Assembly: GCF_019008365.1 (NCBI RefSeq)
Contig: NZ_JAHHUL010000001.1
Coordinates: 433,264 to 497,263 of the forward strand
Source: Phosphitispora fastidiosa
GTDB lineage: Bacteria > Bacillota > Thermincolia > Thermincolales > UBA2595
Direction: 5' to 3'
Length of the DNA: 64,000 nt
Each line of letters begins with the position of its first letter. Position 1 is the first letter of the stretch. Shown here piece after piece: positions 1 through 8,176 of the stretch. Position numbers and translations under genes: made by a program. The notes beneath the pieces are model-generated. The model searched no databases, was not told the origin of the DNA, and was given only the letters and a program-made list of their open reading frames with translations.

Positions 1-1
1 A

Positions 2-1789
2 GACCACGGAAAAACAACCTTGGTTGACTGTATGCTCAGACAGAGCGGAATATTCAGGGATAATGAGACAGTTGCGGAGCGAATCATGGATTCCAATGAC
101 CTGGAACGGGAACGCGGTATCACAATTTTGGCCAAAAACACAGCGGTCATGTACAATGAAATTAAGATAAACATTGTTGATACACCGGGACATGCCGATT
201 TCGGAGGAGAGGTTGAACGCGCCCTCAGCATGGTGGATGGCGTACTGCTGCTGGTAGATGCCTTTGAAGGCCCCATGCCGCAAACCAAGTTTGTGCTGCG
301 CAAGGCCCTGGAAGCAAGTCTGAAACCCGTCGTTGTGGTTAATAAGGCAGACAGGCCTGATGCCAGGCCTGATGAGGTTATTGACGAGGTTTTTGAGCTT
401 TTTCTCGAACTTGGGGCCACCGATGAACAGCTGGACTTTCCCGTTATTTACGCCTCTGCAAGAGACGGCTGGGCCAAAGAAGAACTTGAAGACAGCAGTA
501 CTAATATGAAACCACTGTTCGAAACAATTATTTCCAGCGTGGATGCTCCTTCCTGTGATGCAGCGGGGACCTTTCAAATGCTGGTGGCAAACCTGGAATA
601 TGATAATTACCTTGGCAAGTATGCTGTCGGCAGAATAAACCGGGGCACCGTTTCCCAGTCAGACACAATTGCGGTAATCAGACATGACGGAACTGTAGCA
701 CGGGGCAAAATTGCGAGGCTTTTCACTTACTCAGGGCTGAAAAAAACTGAGATCAACACTGCTGAAGCAGGTGACATCATTGCTGTGGTCGGCTTTGAGG
801 ATGTCAACATCGGGGAGACGCTGGCAGATATCAACAATCCCCAGCAGCTTCCGGTAATCACTGTCGATGAACCCACCCTTTCCATGCATTTCATGGTCAA
901 CAACAGTCCCTTTGCCGGAAGAGAAGGCGAGTTCGTCACCTCCCGCAAATTAAGGGAACGACTCTACCGGGAACTGGACGCCAATGTCAGCCTGAGGGTG
1001 GAGGATACTGACAGCGCCGATGCCCTGAAGGTTTCGGGACGTGGTGAGCTTCACCTGTCCATCCTGATTGAAAACATGAGGCGTGAGGGTTACGAAATGC
1101 AGGTTTCCAAACCGGAGGTTATCTATAAAACCATAGACGGTACACTGATGGAACCAATGGAATACCTGATGATAGATGTCCCTGAGAATGCCATGGGAAC
1201 GGTTATTGAAAATCTGGGCAAACGCAAAGGTGAAATGATTAATATGACCCCGATAAGCACCAGTGAGACAAGAATCGAGTTTAACATTCCCGCCAGGGGA
1301 CTAATCGGGTTCAGATCCGAGTTTCTCACCGAAACCAGAGGCCGGGGGATTATGAGCCATAACTTTAACGGCTACGAGCCATACAAAGGGGAGATCAAGG
1401 CCAGATACAACGGAGCCCTGATAGCATGGGAAACCGGAGAGGCAGTAACCTATGGGATGCTGCAGGTTGAAGACCGGGGCATACTTTTTATAAAGCCCGG
1501 AACAAAGGTATATGAAGGTATGATTGTAGGCATGAACAACCGTGACAAAGACCTTGAGATTAATGTCTGCAAGCGCAAACACCTGACCAACATGAGGGCC
1601 AGCGGTTCCGACGAGACACTGAAACTGAAGGAACCAAGGCTGCTGTCCCTTGAAGAATCCATTGAATTTATTAATGATGATGAACTTGTAGAGATAACGC
1701 CAACAAATGTGCGGATGAGGAAAAAGGTCCTGAATAAGGATGAACGGGCCAAGTACAATAAGCAGTTAAGTGTAATGAAGGCCCAGTAG
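2..1789 (+). CDS. typA: Ribosome-associated GTPase TypA/BipA (5' truncated by window edge)
   Basis: Translational GTPase of the EF-G superfamily that binds the 70S ribosome under stress. The reading frame is already open at base 2, which encodes DHGKTTL, the end of the P-loop, so only about 15 N-terminal residues are missing. Visible signatures are the switch I RGITI, DTPGHADFGGEVER (G3), NKADRP (G4) and SARDGW (G5), followed by the EF-G domains and the BipA C-terminal domain (RGLIGFRSEFLTETRG). The visible 595 residues fit a family length near 610. It is convergent with the mannose operon and shares an intergenic hairpin with it. Family identification is certain; the true start lies outside the window. 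Confidence 0.97.
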   Translation, partial: DHGKTTLVDCMLRQSGIFRDNETVAERIMDSNDLERERGITILAKNTAVMYNEIKINIVDTPGHADFGGEVERALSMVDGVLLLVDAFEGPMPQTKFVLRKALEASLKPVVVVNKADRPDARPDEVIDEVFELFLELGATDEQLDFPVIYASARDGWAKEELEDSSTNMKPLFETIISSVDAPSCDAAGTFQMLVANLEYDNYLGKYAVGRINRGTVSQSDTIAVIRHDGTVARGKIARLFTYSGLKKTEINTAEAGDIIAVVGFEDVNIGETLADINNPQQLPVITVDEPTLSMHFMVNNSPFAGREGEFVTSRKLRERLYRELDANVSLRVEDTDSADALKVSGRGELHLSILIENMRREGYEMQVSKPEVIYKTIDGTLMEPMEYLMIDVPENAMGTVIENLGKRKGEMINMTPISTSETRIEFNIPARGLIGFRSEFLTETRGRGIMSHNFNGYEPYKGEIKARYNGALIAWETGEAVTYGMLQVEDRGILFIKPGTKVYEGMIVGMNNRDKDLEINVCKRKHLTNMRASGSDETLKLKEPRLLSLEESIEFINDDELVEITPTNVRMRKKVLNKDERAKYNKQLSVMKAQ

Positions 1790-1797
1790 AAAAAAAT

Positions 1798-1832
1798 AAG
1801 CCGGCGATGCCAATTTTGGGCATCGCCGGCTT
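1798..1832 (-). terminator. Intrinsic terminator of the mannose operon, possibly bidirectional
   Basis: A 12-bp perfect GC-rich stem (arms 1800-1811 and 1819-1830) with a 7-nt loop lies between the convergent typA and phosphomannomutase genes. Read on the minus strand it is followed by a T-run (the A-run at 1790-1797). The plus-strand side has only a short T stretch, so termination is clearer for the leftward transcript. Confidence 0.85.
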
Positions 1833-1875
1833 AACCATAGATATGTAAATTATCCGTTTTATCGGGAATGAGGCC

Positions 1876-3279
1876 TTACGCGTTGTTTGCATAGCGTATG
1901 GCTTTATTTATAATTTCCTTCAGACGGCCGGGGTCATTAGCCTCAGCATAAATGCGCACGATAGGCTCCGTACCGGAAGCCCGGAACATTACCCAGCCAT
2001 CCGACAAATATAGTTTGCATCCATCCGATAAATTGTTTGACAAAAACTCCAGCCCATCCAACATCCTCGGCGGGTTCCCGGCAAGTGTCTTCATGAGATG
2101 ATCCTTTTTTTCCATTTCCAGGTGGATATCTTCCCGTTCATAACAGAACCGGCCTAGTTCCCCCATCATCTCATCAATTAACTGGCCCAGCGTTTTGCCA
2201 TAAGCGGCCACCATCTCAATTAAAAAATATCCCAGCATAATGCCATCCCGTTCAGGGATATAGCCCTTCAGACCAATGCCGCCTGACTCCTCACCACCAA
2301 GCAAAATATCCTCATTTAGCATCAGTGTAGTGATATACTTAAACCCAACCGGCGTTTCATAAAGCTTCAGGCCATACTTCCCGGCGACTTGCTTCACCAG
2401 TTCCGATACTGTTACCGTCAGCGCAATCCCACCGGTCCAGCCACGCTTTTCAACAAAATATTTTATCAGGAGGGCCATAATCTGGTGAGGGTTGATAAAA
2501 CGACCGTCGGCGTCCATAGCGCCTATGCGGTCACCGTCACCATCTGTGGCCAGGCCGATGTATGCCTGATGTTCCCCCATGGCCTGCCTTAGTGCAGCAA
2601 GGTTTTTCTCGATGGGCTCCGGGTTTGTGCCGCCAAAAGAAGGATTATACTCACTGTGCAGTTCAAGCATATCCAGTCCGTATTCCTTTGCCAGTTCACT
2701 CGGGTATCCCATCGCCGCGCCGTGCATGACATCAAATATAACTTTTCCCTTTAAACCAGTCAGAGTCTTTTTATCCAGCATCGCCTTGACGTGCTCAAGA
2801 TATGCAGCGCGCGGCGAAAAATACTCTACCTCCGGCGACATGGCCGGCTTGGGAAACGTACGTCCGCTCTCTTCCAGCGGCCTGACAAATTTCTCGATTT
2901 CGACCATGATTTCCGGCGAAGCAGACCCGCCATAAGCGGCTTTAAACTTGAGCCCATTATATTCGCCCGGATTGTGGCTTGCCGTAATCATGACACCACC
3001 GGCAGCGGCGTAATCTCTTACGTGCCAGCTAAGCGCCGGGGTTGTCAGAATACTATCGGCCAGCCAAACCTTAATTCCTTTACCGGCCAGCACTGCCGCA
3101 CAGTCAGCCGCATACTTCGCCGACAAAAACCGGGCATCATAACCAACCACAATGCCTTTTCCTGCTTCGCGGTTACTGTTAACATAGTTTGCAATGCCTT
3201 CAGAGACCAGTCGGACATTATTAAAGGTGAAATCTTCACTGATAATTCCGCGCCAACCGTCAGTACCAAATTCTATCAC
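1876..3279 (-). CDS. Phosphomannomutase / phosphoglucomutase
   Basis: Alpha-D-phosphohexomutase interconverting hexose 6- and 1-phosphates; next to a GDP-mannose pyrophosphorylase its likely job is mannose-6-P to mannose-1-P. All four family signatures are visible: the phosphoserine loop TASHNPGEYNG near residue 100, the metal loop DGDGDRIG near residue 245, the sugar-binding loop GEESGGIG near residue 330, and the C-terminal phosphate-binding RASGTEP. The 467-residue length is normal. The start is GTG at 3279 with GAGGGGGG just upstream. Last gene of the operon, 16 nt behind manC and followed by a strong terminator. Substrate preference (mannose versus glucose) cannot be read from sequence. 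Confidence 0.93.
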   Translation of the reverse strand: MIEFGTDGWRGIISEDFTFNNVRLVSEGIANYVNSNREAGKGIVVGYDARFLSAKYAADCAAVLAGKGIKVWLADSILTTPALSWHVRDYAAAGGVMITASHNPGEYNGLKFKAAYGGSASPEIMVEIEKFVRPLEESGRTFPKPAMSPEVEYFSPRAAYLEHVKAMLDKKTLTGLKGKVIFDVMHGAAMGYPSELAKEYGLDMLELHSEYNPSFGGTNPEPIEKNLAALRQAMGEHQAYIGLATDGDGDRIGAMDADGRFINPHQIMALLIKYFVEKRGWTGGIALTVTVSELVKQVAGKYGLKLYETPVGFKYITTLMLNEDILLGGEESGGIGLKGYIPERDGIMLGYFLIEMVAAYGKTLGQLIDEMMGELGRFCYEREDIHLEMEKKDHLMKTLAGNPPRMLDGLEFLSNNLSDGCKLYLSDGWVMFRASGTEPIVRIYAEANDPGRLKEIINKAIRYANNA

Positions 3280-3295
3280 TGCAATCCCCCCTCTT

Positions 3296-4684
3296 CTATG
3301 TGCTTACCCGGCCATACATATCTTCAAATCGTACGATATCGTCCTCACCCAGATAACTGCCGTTTTGCACCTCAATAATCTCAAGCCGAAGCCTGCCCGG
3401 ATTTTCCAGACGGTGTTTGGTCGTTTGCGGCACAAACACGCTTTCGTTCTCATGGACCATCTGTTGGGTTTCACCGATAGTCACCTTTGCTGTACCACTG
3501 ATAACGATCCAATGCTCACTCCTGTGATAATGCATCTGCAGGCTAAGTACCTGCCCCGGATTAACAACGATCTTCTTCATTTTATAGCCCTGCCCGGAAC
3601 CTAGCACCGTATAGTGCCCCCAAGGGCGATATATGGTTGTATGTTCATCCGCTTCCACCCGGCCCTGTGCCGTGAGTTCACTCACTAAGTCTTTTACCTT
3701 CTGCGACTCGCCCTTTTTGGCGACTAAGATAACATCGTCGGTCTCAACTACCAAGAGGTCTTCCAGTCCAATACCGGCGATAAGACGGCTGTGTCCCAAA
3801 ATCAAAGTATCTGAACAGTCAATGGGAATACAGTCACCCTGAATAGCATTGCCATTCTCATCCTTGTCCAACACGTTAAAGATGGCATCCCACGAGCCGA
3901 TGTCACTCCATTCTGTCGTAAGCGGCGACATCACCACCTGTTTCGATTTCTCAACTATGGCATAGTCAATGGAGATGTTAGGCATTTCAGCAAAATTCTC
4001 CGTCATAGTGTCCAGGCCCGTGTCAGAGAGCGCGTAAATATCCGGCTGATGTTCCCGTAACTCATCCATAAAACAGCCAATTGTAAACACAAACATCCCG
4101 GAATTCCAATAGTAACTCCCAGCGGTGAGATAAGCCTCGGCCGTTGCCTGGTTCGGCTTCTCATGGAACGACTCGACGGCAAAACCGCCGCCCAATGGCT
4201 GGCCGACCTGAATATAGCCATAGCCGGTTTCCGGACTATCCGGCTTTACACCAAGCGTCACAAGTTTGTTCATCTTAGCCATGTTTAATGCCTGGCGCAG
4301 ATTGGCAGTAAATGTTTCCGCTGATCGAATAATATGGTCGGCGGGAGTCACAACCACCACCTCATCCAACCCGCAGCCCAGTCGATCCACACAATACCTG
4401 GCCGCTAAGGCAATGGCCGGTGCGGTATTCCGCGCCACAGGCTCCAGCAAAACATGCGCCTCTTGGGCCTGAGATGCGATCAGTTCAGTTTTTACATAAT
4501 GAACATATTCCTGATTGGTCACAATAACTATATCTGATGGCTTAACCAGTTCCGCAAACCGCCCTATTGTCTGGGCCAGCAACGATCTTTCGCCATTCAA
4601 TTTCAGAAACTGCTTAGGAAACCTGGTGCGCGAAAGAGGGAACAGGCGGCTTCCTCCCCCGCCTGCCAGAATGATAATTTTCAT
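3296..4684 (-). CDS. manC: Mannose-1-phosphate guanylyltransferase / mannose-6-phosphate isomerase (bifunctional type)
   Basis: Makes GDP-mannose from GTP and mannose-1-P and, in bifunctional members, also isomerises fructose-6-P to mannose-6-P. The N-terminal nucleotidyltransferase begins with LAGGGGSRLFPLSR and contains the FHEKPN sugar-binding motif near residue 170. The C-terminal cupin (isomerase) domain shows MHYHRSEHWIVISGTAKV near residue 380. The 462-residue length matches AlgA/ManC-type fusions. The start codon overlaps the stop of the upstream six-hairpin gene as ATGA, indicating translational coupling. Together with the mutase downstream it gives a complete route to GDP-mannose, the probable donor for the GT4 enzyme of the same operon. 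Confidence 0.94.
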   Translation of the reverse strand: MKIIILAGGGGSRLFPLSRTRFPKQFLKLNGERSLLAQTIGRFAELVKPSDIVIVTNQEYVHYVKTELIASQAQEAHVLLEPVARNTAPAIALAARYCVDRLGCGLDEVVVVTPADHIIRSAETFTANLRQALNMAKMNKLVTLGVKPDSPETGYGYIQVGQPLGGGFAVESFHEKPNQATAEAYLTAGSYYWNSGMFVFTIGCFMDELREHQPDIYALSDTGLDTMTENFAEMPNISIDYAIVEKSKQVVMSPLTTEWSDIGSWDAIFNVLDKDENGNAIQGDCIPIDCSDTLILGHSRLIAGIGLEDLLVVETDDVILVAKKGESQKVKDLVSELTAQGRVEADEHTTIYRPWGHYTVLGSGQGYKMKKIVVNPGQVLSLQMHYHRSEHWIVISGTAKVTIGETQQMVHENESVFVPQTTKHRLENPGRLRLEIIEVQNGSYLGEDDIVRFEDMYGRVST

Positions 4685-5724
4685 AAAAGAATCACTTTCC
4701 TTTCATATTGCGCCAAAGCCAGGCCGGAAATGCAGTAGCCGACTATGCTTTCAGCCCCTTGGTTGCGGTTAAGGCCGTCGGGAGTGATGCCATCACAACA
4801 TCCCCCGGTCTCAGCGTCAATCAGGGATTCACGACAAGAATTCTCGCCCAAATACCAGGCAAAACTCCGCTGCGCCAGCTCCAGCATCGCGCTGTTTCCA
4901 GTGGCCTGATGTGCTGCCAGGTGAGCCAAAGCAGCCGCACATGCCTCAATAGGCTGCTCGTCATACCTGGCCAACTCACCATGCCGCACAAGCCATCCTT
5001 TACAACCCACCGGACGGAAACATCCGTCATAAAAAGTAACCTGGTCAATAAACTCCAGACTTTCCCGCGCCACATCAATCAATTTATCCTGTCCAAGGCG
5101 GCTGTAAGCCGCGAACAAAGACCACGGCAGCACTGCATTGCCGTAAGTAAGACTGTTCTCAAACCAGCGCCAATCCTTCTCCCCGGCGAAGTGTGCAAAC
5201 CGGTTAACAAGTGAATCGGCCAGGCCGGACATGAGGCAATCAACTTCAGCCCCTTCGATAAGACTCAGGCCAATCAGAGCATACGCCTGGCCATGCGACC
5301 ATTCCAGAGTGGGAATCCTGGGCAGGGCTCGCTTAACTGCAGCATTACAGGCCTCTTTTACTCCACAAGGCATAGCTGACGAGCTCAGTGTATATCCCAA
5401 GGCCCACAAGCAGCGACCAAAACAATCCTCTGAGCCTTCTTTTTCCTTGAATATTCGACTGTAAGTCATAAAATTTCGGAATCCGCCGCTTTCATTCTGA
5501 GCATACAGGACAAAAGACAGATAGCGGTAAACCAGCGCAAGGTACTCAGGTTTTTGGAGGCTCTCATAAAGCATCACAGCCATTATCAGGGCCCGGGCGT
5601 TGTCGTCGGTGGTATAACCCTCCAGCAAGTCCGGGAGGCTGTAGCGCGCATGTTGGAACATGCCTGTGTCATCTGTCATTCGGAAGATATGGGCATCATT
5701 AAAGGTTTCTGCAAATTGATTCAC
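4681..5724 (-). CDS. Six-hairpin (alpha/alpha) glycosidase-like protein of the mannoside operon
   Basis: A 347-residue protein without signal peptide, with the repeated helical pattern of six-hairpin glycosidases and polysaccharide-processing enzymes. Recognisable stretches are GYTTDDNARALI near residue 37, WSHGQAYALIGL near 145 and DEQPIEACAAALAHLA near 255. Relatives of this domain occur fused behind GT4 glycosyltransferases. Here it is a separate gene overlapping the GT4 gene by 26 nt and overlapping manC by 4 nt, so it very likely acts on the same glycan. No catalytic acid pair is assigned with confidence, so it may be a hydrolase, a phosphorylase partner or a binding subunit. The start is GTG at 5724. 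Confidence 0.7.
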   Translation of the reverse strand: MNQFAETFNDAHIFRMTDDTGMFQHARYSLPDLLEGYTTDDNARALIMAVMLYESLQKPEYLALVYRYLSFVLYAQNESGGFRNFMTYSRIFKEKEGSEDCFGRCLWALGYTLSSSAMPCGVKEACNAAVKRALPRIPTLEWSHGQAYALIGLSLIEGAEVDCLMSGLADSLVNRFAHFAGEKDWRWFENSLTYGNAVLPWSLFAAYSRLGQDKLIDVARESLEFIDQVTFYDGCFRPVGCKGWLVRHGELARYDEQPIEACAAALAHLAAHQATGNSAMLELAQRSFAWYLGENSCRESLIDAETGGCCDGITPDGLNRNQGAESIVGYCISGLALAQYERKVILL

Positions 5725-6943
5725 TTATTCTACCCACTTTCCCGTCAATAGGATACTTCAATGATTTCGGCAGGGATACTCCCTTTTGTTGGGGTGCATC
5801 TATGAGGTTTATGAACAGCCTGGTATAGCGACCGGCTACTTTGGCCCACGTCATCTGCTGTCCGACTGCCAAGATCTTTTTTTCCATTTCTTTTTTTTGC
5901 CAAGGATTGTCGAGTACACCTCTGATGCACGACGCCAAAGATCCGGCATCCCTGAATTCACCAAGCATACCCCGGCCACCGCCCAGCAATTCCTGGGCAT
6001 AACGATATGGAGTCGATACGACGACCCGCCCGCATCCCACAGCATACGCCAATGTCCCGCTGACCGCCTGCTCTTTTGACAGATAAGGCGTCATATACAT
6101 GTCAGACAAATGGAGATATGTTATTACTTCATCTTTCGTCAGGTACTTGTCGATAAACCGGATATTATCCCTCACCCCCAGGCGTTCCGCCAAGGCGATC
6201 AGGCTATCCCGGTAACTTTCGCCATCCAGTTGTTTAACACAGGGATGGGTTTTGCCGAGGATGAGGTAAACCAGATTTTTGTATTCCGGCACAACTTTAG
6301 CCACAGCTTCAATTCCATACTCCAGCCCTTTAGCAGGGCTTAAGAGGCCAAAACTGCTGATGACCTGCTTGTTATCCAAGCCATGACTGACTTTTAGTTC
6401 TTCCCGCGGTTTAACTGATATGCTTGGAACCCCGTGGGGAATAACCATTACTTTACCTGGCTCAATACCATACGTCTCTATTAATAGCGGGACTGCACTT
6501 TCAGCCATCGTCACCACCATTGAGGCCAGTCGTCCAAGCTCCCCTAAAACCAGTTTTTGTTTTTGGGATGGATTCATAAGTACAGTATGTGTCGTGATTA
6601 TAAAAGGTACCGTTAAATTCTTGGCTAAATCGATAATGTATTCGCCACAGTCTCCGCCAAATATTCCATATTCATGCTCAATAACCAGCAAGTCGGTATG
6701 CATGTTTGCCCATCTGGCTGTTTGGTAGTAGCTGTCACGGTTGTGCTGGCTAAGTTTGGCCACCACCCGCAAGTCCTCGTATTCCTCAGTATTGGTAACC
6801 GCAATAACCGTCGGTCGGAATAACGACCCTTTGTCGATTTCATTCACCAGATCTTCCGTAAATGTAGCCAACCCACATACCCGAGGAGGATATGTGCTTA
6901 AAAACGTAACATTCCTTATCTGGCTCATTTTTTTCACCTTCAT
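5699..6943 (-). CDS. Family 4 glycosyltransferase (probable mannosyltransferase)
   Basis: Retaining GT-B glycosyltransferase transferring a nucleotide-activated sugar, here probably GDP-mannose given the adjacent GDP-mannose genes. The N-terminal Rossmann half begins with TFLSTYPPRVCGLATFT, where the glycine-rich loop binds the acceptor side. The C-terminal donor half has SFGLLSPAKGLEYGIEA, LHLSDMYMTPYLSKEQAVSGTLAYA (the E-x7-E region) and VVSTPYRYAQEL. The start at 6943 is preferred because GGAG lies 7 nt upstream; a second start 5 codons further in also has AAGGTG before it. Cytoplasmic, no membrane segment seen. Donor and acceptor are inferred from context only. Confidence 0.87.
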   Translation of the reverse strand: MKVKKMSQIRNVTFLSTYPPRVCGLATFTEDLVNEIDKGSLFRPTVIAVTNTEEYEDLRVVAKLSQHNRDSYYQTARWANMHTDLLVIEHEYGIFGGDCGEYIIDLAKNLTVPFIITTHTVLMNPSQKQKLVLGELGRLASMVVTMAESAVPLLIETYGIEPGKVMVIPHGVPSISVKPREELKVSHGLDNKQVISSFGLLSPAKGLEYGIEAVAKVVPEYKNLVYLILGKTHPCVKQLDGESYRDSLIALAERLGVRDNIRFIDKYLTKDEVITYLHLSDMYMTPYLSKEQAVSGTLAYAVGCGRVVVSTPYRYAQELLGGGRGMLGEFRDAGSLASCIRGVLDNPWQKKEMEKKILAVGQQMTWAKVAGRYTRLFINLIDAPQQKGVSLPKSLKYPIDGKVGRISESICRNL

Positions 6944-6960
6944 CGGCTCACTCCATTTCA

Positions 6961-6998
6961 TCATTTCAGTATCATCATTTCAGTATCATCATTTTCGT
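6961..6998. repeat. Short 14-bp direct repeat
   Basis: The unit TCATTTCAGTATCA occurs twice in tandem (6961-6974 and 6975-6988) followed by a partial third copy, just upstream of the GT4 start on the minus strand and in the gap behind the GH130 gene. It could be slippage or an operator; nothing in the sequence decides. Confidence 0.6.
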
Positions 6999-7060
6999 CA
7001 TTGTTTCCGTCAGTATTTTAATTTGCTCCGATTGTCTCCTCGCAGCAAATTCAGATCTTT

Positions 7061-8068
7061 TCAGTAATTCACCTCATTCTTTGGCTCCGGACACTTGCGC
7101 AGGTATTCCAGTAAATCGCCTATGGAAGCTGTAGCCAAAGCAATGCACGTATCCGCTCCTCCGTAGTACATTTTTAGCAGTCCGGTCGTATCATCCAGCA
7201 CCCAGCCACCCGGAAAAACCACATCGGCCACATCTCCCTGCCGTTCATACGGCGTCACCGGGCCAAACACCCATTCATCACTCCGCCGCAAGACCTTAAG
7301 AGGATCTTCCAGATCAAGCAATGCCAACCCAAGCCGGTAAATCGCTCCGGCAGCTGTATGGCGCACCCCGTGGTATATCATAAGCCAGCCTTCAGCAGTC
7401 TCTAAGGGAGGGGCGCAAAGGCCGATTTTGCCGCCATCCCACCAGCCGCCTCGACGGGCGTACATAAGGACTCTGCCGTTGCTCCAATGGACCAGGTCGT
7501 CGGAGTATGACAGCCAGATGTGTGCGCCTGGTACGTAGTTAGTAACAATCGGACGATGGATGAGCGCCCATTTCCCGTTAATCCGGCGCGGAAAAAGCGC
7601 GGCATCTTTATCTTCCGGCGGCATAACCGGTCCAATCCGGTTAAAATTTACGAAATCGTCCGTTAACGCCATAGCTACGAGCGGTCCGCCGCGAGAATAA
7701 GCAGTATAGGTAATAGCCCACTTGTCCAGTTCTCCAAGCCAAGAAATCCGAGGGTCTTCAATCCCCCATCGTTCTTCAGGGTGATTATCCAAATCAGGCT
7801 CCAGGGTCGGTACGGCGTCAATCTGCCAGTTGCCAACCCCATCTTCACTGATGGCCTTGGTAAGGTGGGAAAATCCCCGTCTATCCTCTACCCGGGCAAG
7901 GAGCAGGACCTTTCCATGAAAAATAGTCACCCCTGGATTGAACACGGTATGTGCCGGGTACGGCCAATCATTGGCCGTCAAAATCGGATTGTTCGGATTC
8001 CGCAGAAAGAGTTCTTTAAAGCCACTGCCATTGCTTTTCAGTTTAGTCTCAAATTTATTATGATTAAT
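7061..8068 (-). CDS. GH130 family mannoside phosphorylase, probable ATT start codon
   Basis: GH130 enzymes phosphorolyse (or synthesise) beta-mannosides, giving mannose-1-P. Family features visible are NPNNPILT and HTVFNPGVTIFHGKVLLLAR at the N terminus, then the core WGIEDPRISWLGE containing the catalytic Asp, FPRRINGKWALIHRP, and YHGVRHT. The first ATG (7981) would cut off the conserved NPNNPIL segment. The frame stays open upstream to 8068, where an ATT codon lies exactly 8 nt behind a perfect AGGAGG, with no in-frame ATG, GTG or TTG in between; the product would be 335 residues. First gene of the operon; the mannose-1-P it could release feeds manC directly. Substrate linkage is not determinable here. 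Confidence 0.85.
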   Translation of the reverse strand: MNHNKFETKLKSNGSGFKELFLRNPNNPILTANDWPYPAHTVFNPGVTIFHGKVLLLARVEDRRGFSHLTKAISEDGVGNWQIDAVPTLEPDLDNHPEERWGIEDPRISWLGELDKWAITYTAYSRGGPLVAMALTDDFVNFNRIGPVMPPEDKDAALFPRRINGKWALIHRPIVTNYVPGAHIWLSYSDDLVHWSNGRVLMYARRGGWWDGGKIGLCAPPLETAEGWLMIYHGVRHTAAGAIYRLGLALLDLEDPLKVLRRSDEWVFGPVTPYERQGDVADVVFPGGWVLDDTTGLLKMYYGGADTCIALATASIGDLLEYLRKCPEPKNEVNY

Positions 8069-8076
8069 TTAAATAA

Positions 8077-8082
8077 CCTCCT
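8077..8082 (-). promoter_or_regulatory. Shine-Dalgarno site that decides the ATT start of the GH130 gene
   Basis: AGGAGG on the minus strand, 8 nt before an ATT codon in frame with the conserved N terminus of GH130. No ordinary start codon lies between this site and the conserved NPNNPIL residues. Confidence 0.7.
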
Positions 8083-8112
8083 AAATATACAATACACTTC
8101 TGTAGGCCAAGG

Positions 8113-8173
8113 AATAAACGGCGCCGCAATCCCAGCGTATATTTAATACGCTAAATTTACAGCGCCGTTTATT
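8113..8173 (-). terminator. Nested inverted repeat behind the GreA-C/TPR gene, probable terminator
   Basis: Outer arms AATAAACGGCGC (8113-8124) and GCGCCGTTTATT (8162-8173) pair perfectly over 12 bp. An inner 7-bp stem (8134-8140 with 8146-8152) sits in the loop. It begins 4 nt behind the stop of the TPR gene, so it probably ends the islet transcript and separates it from the mannose operon. The T-rich part is inside the stem, so it is not a textbook terminator. Confidence 0.6.
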
Positions 8174-8176
8174 TCT

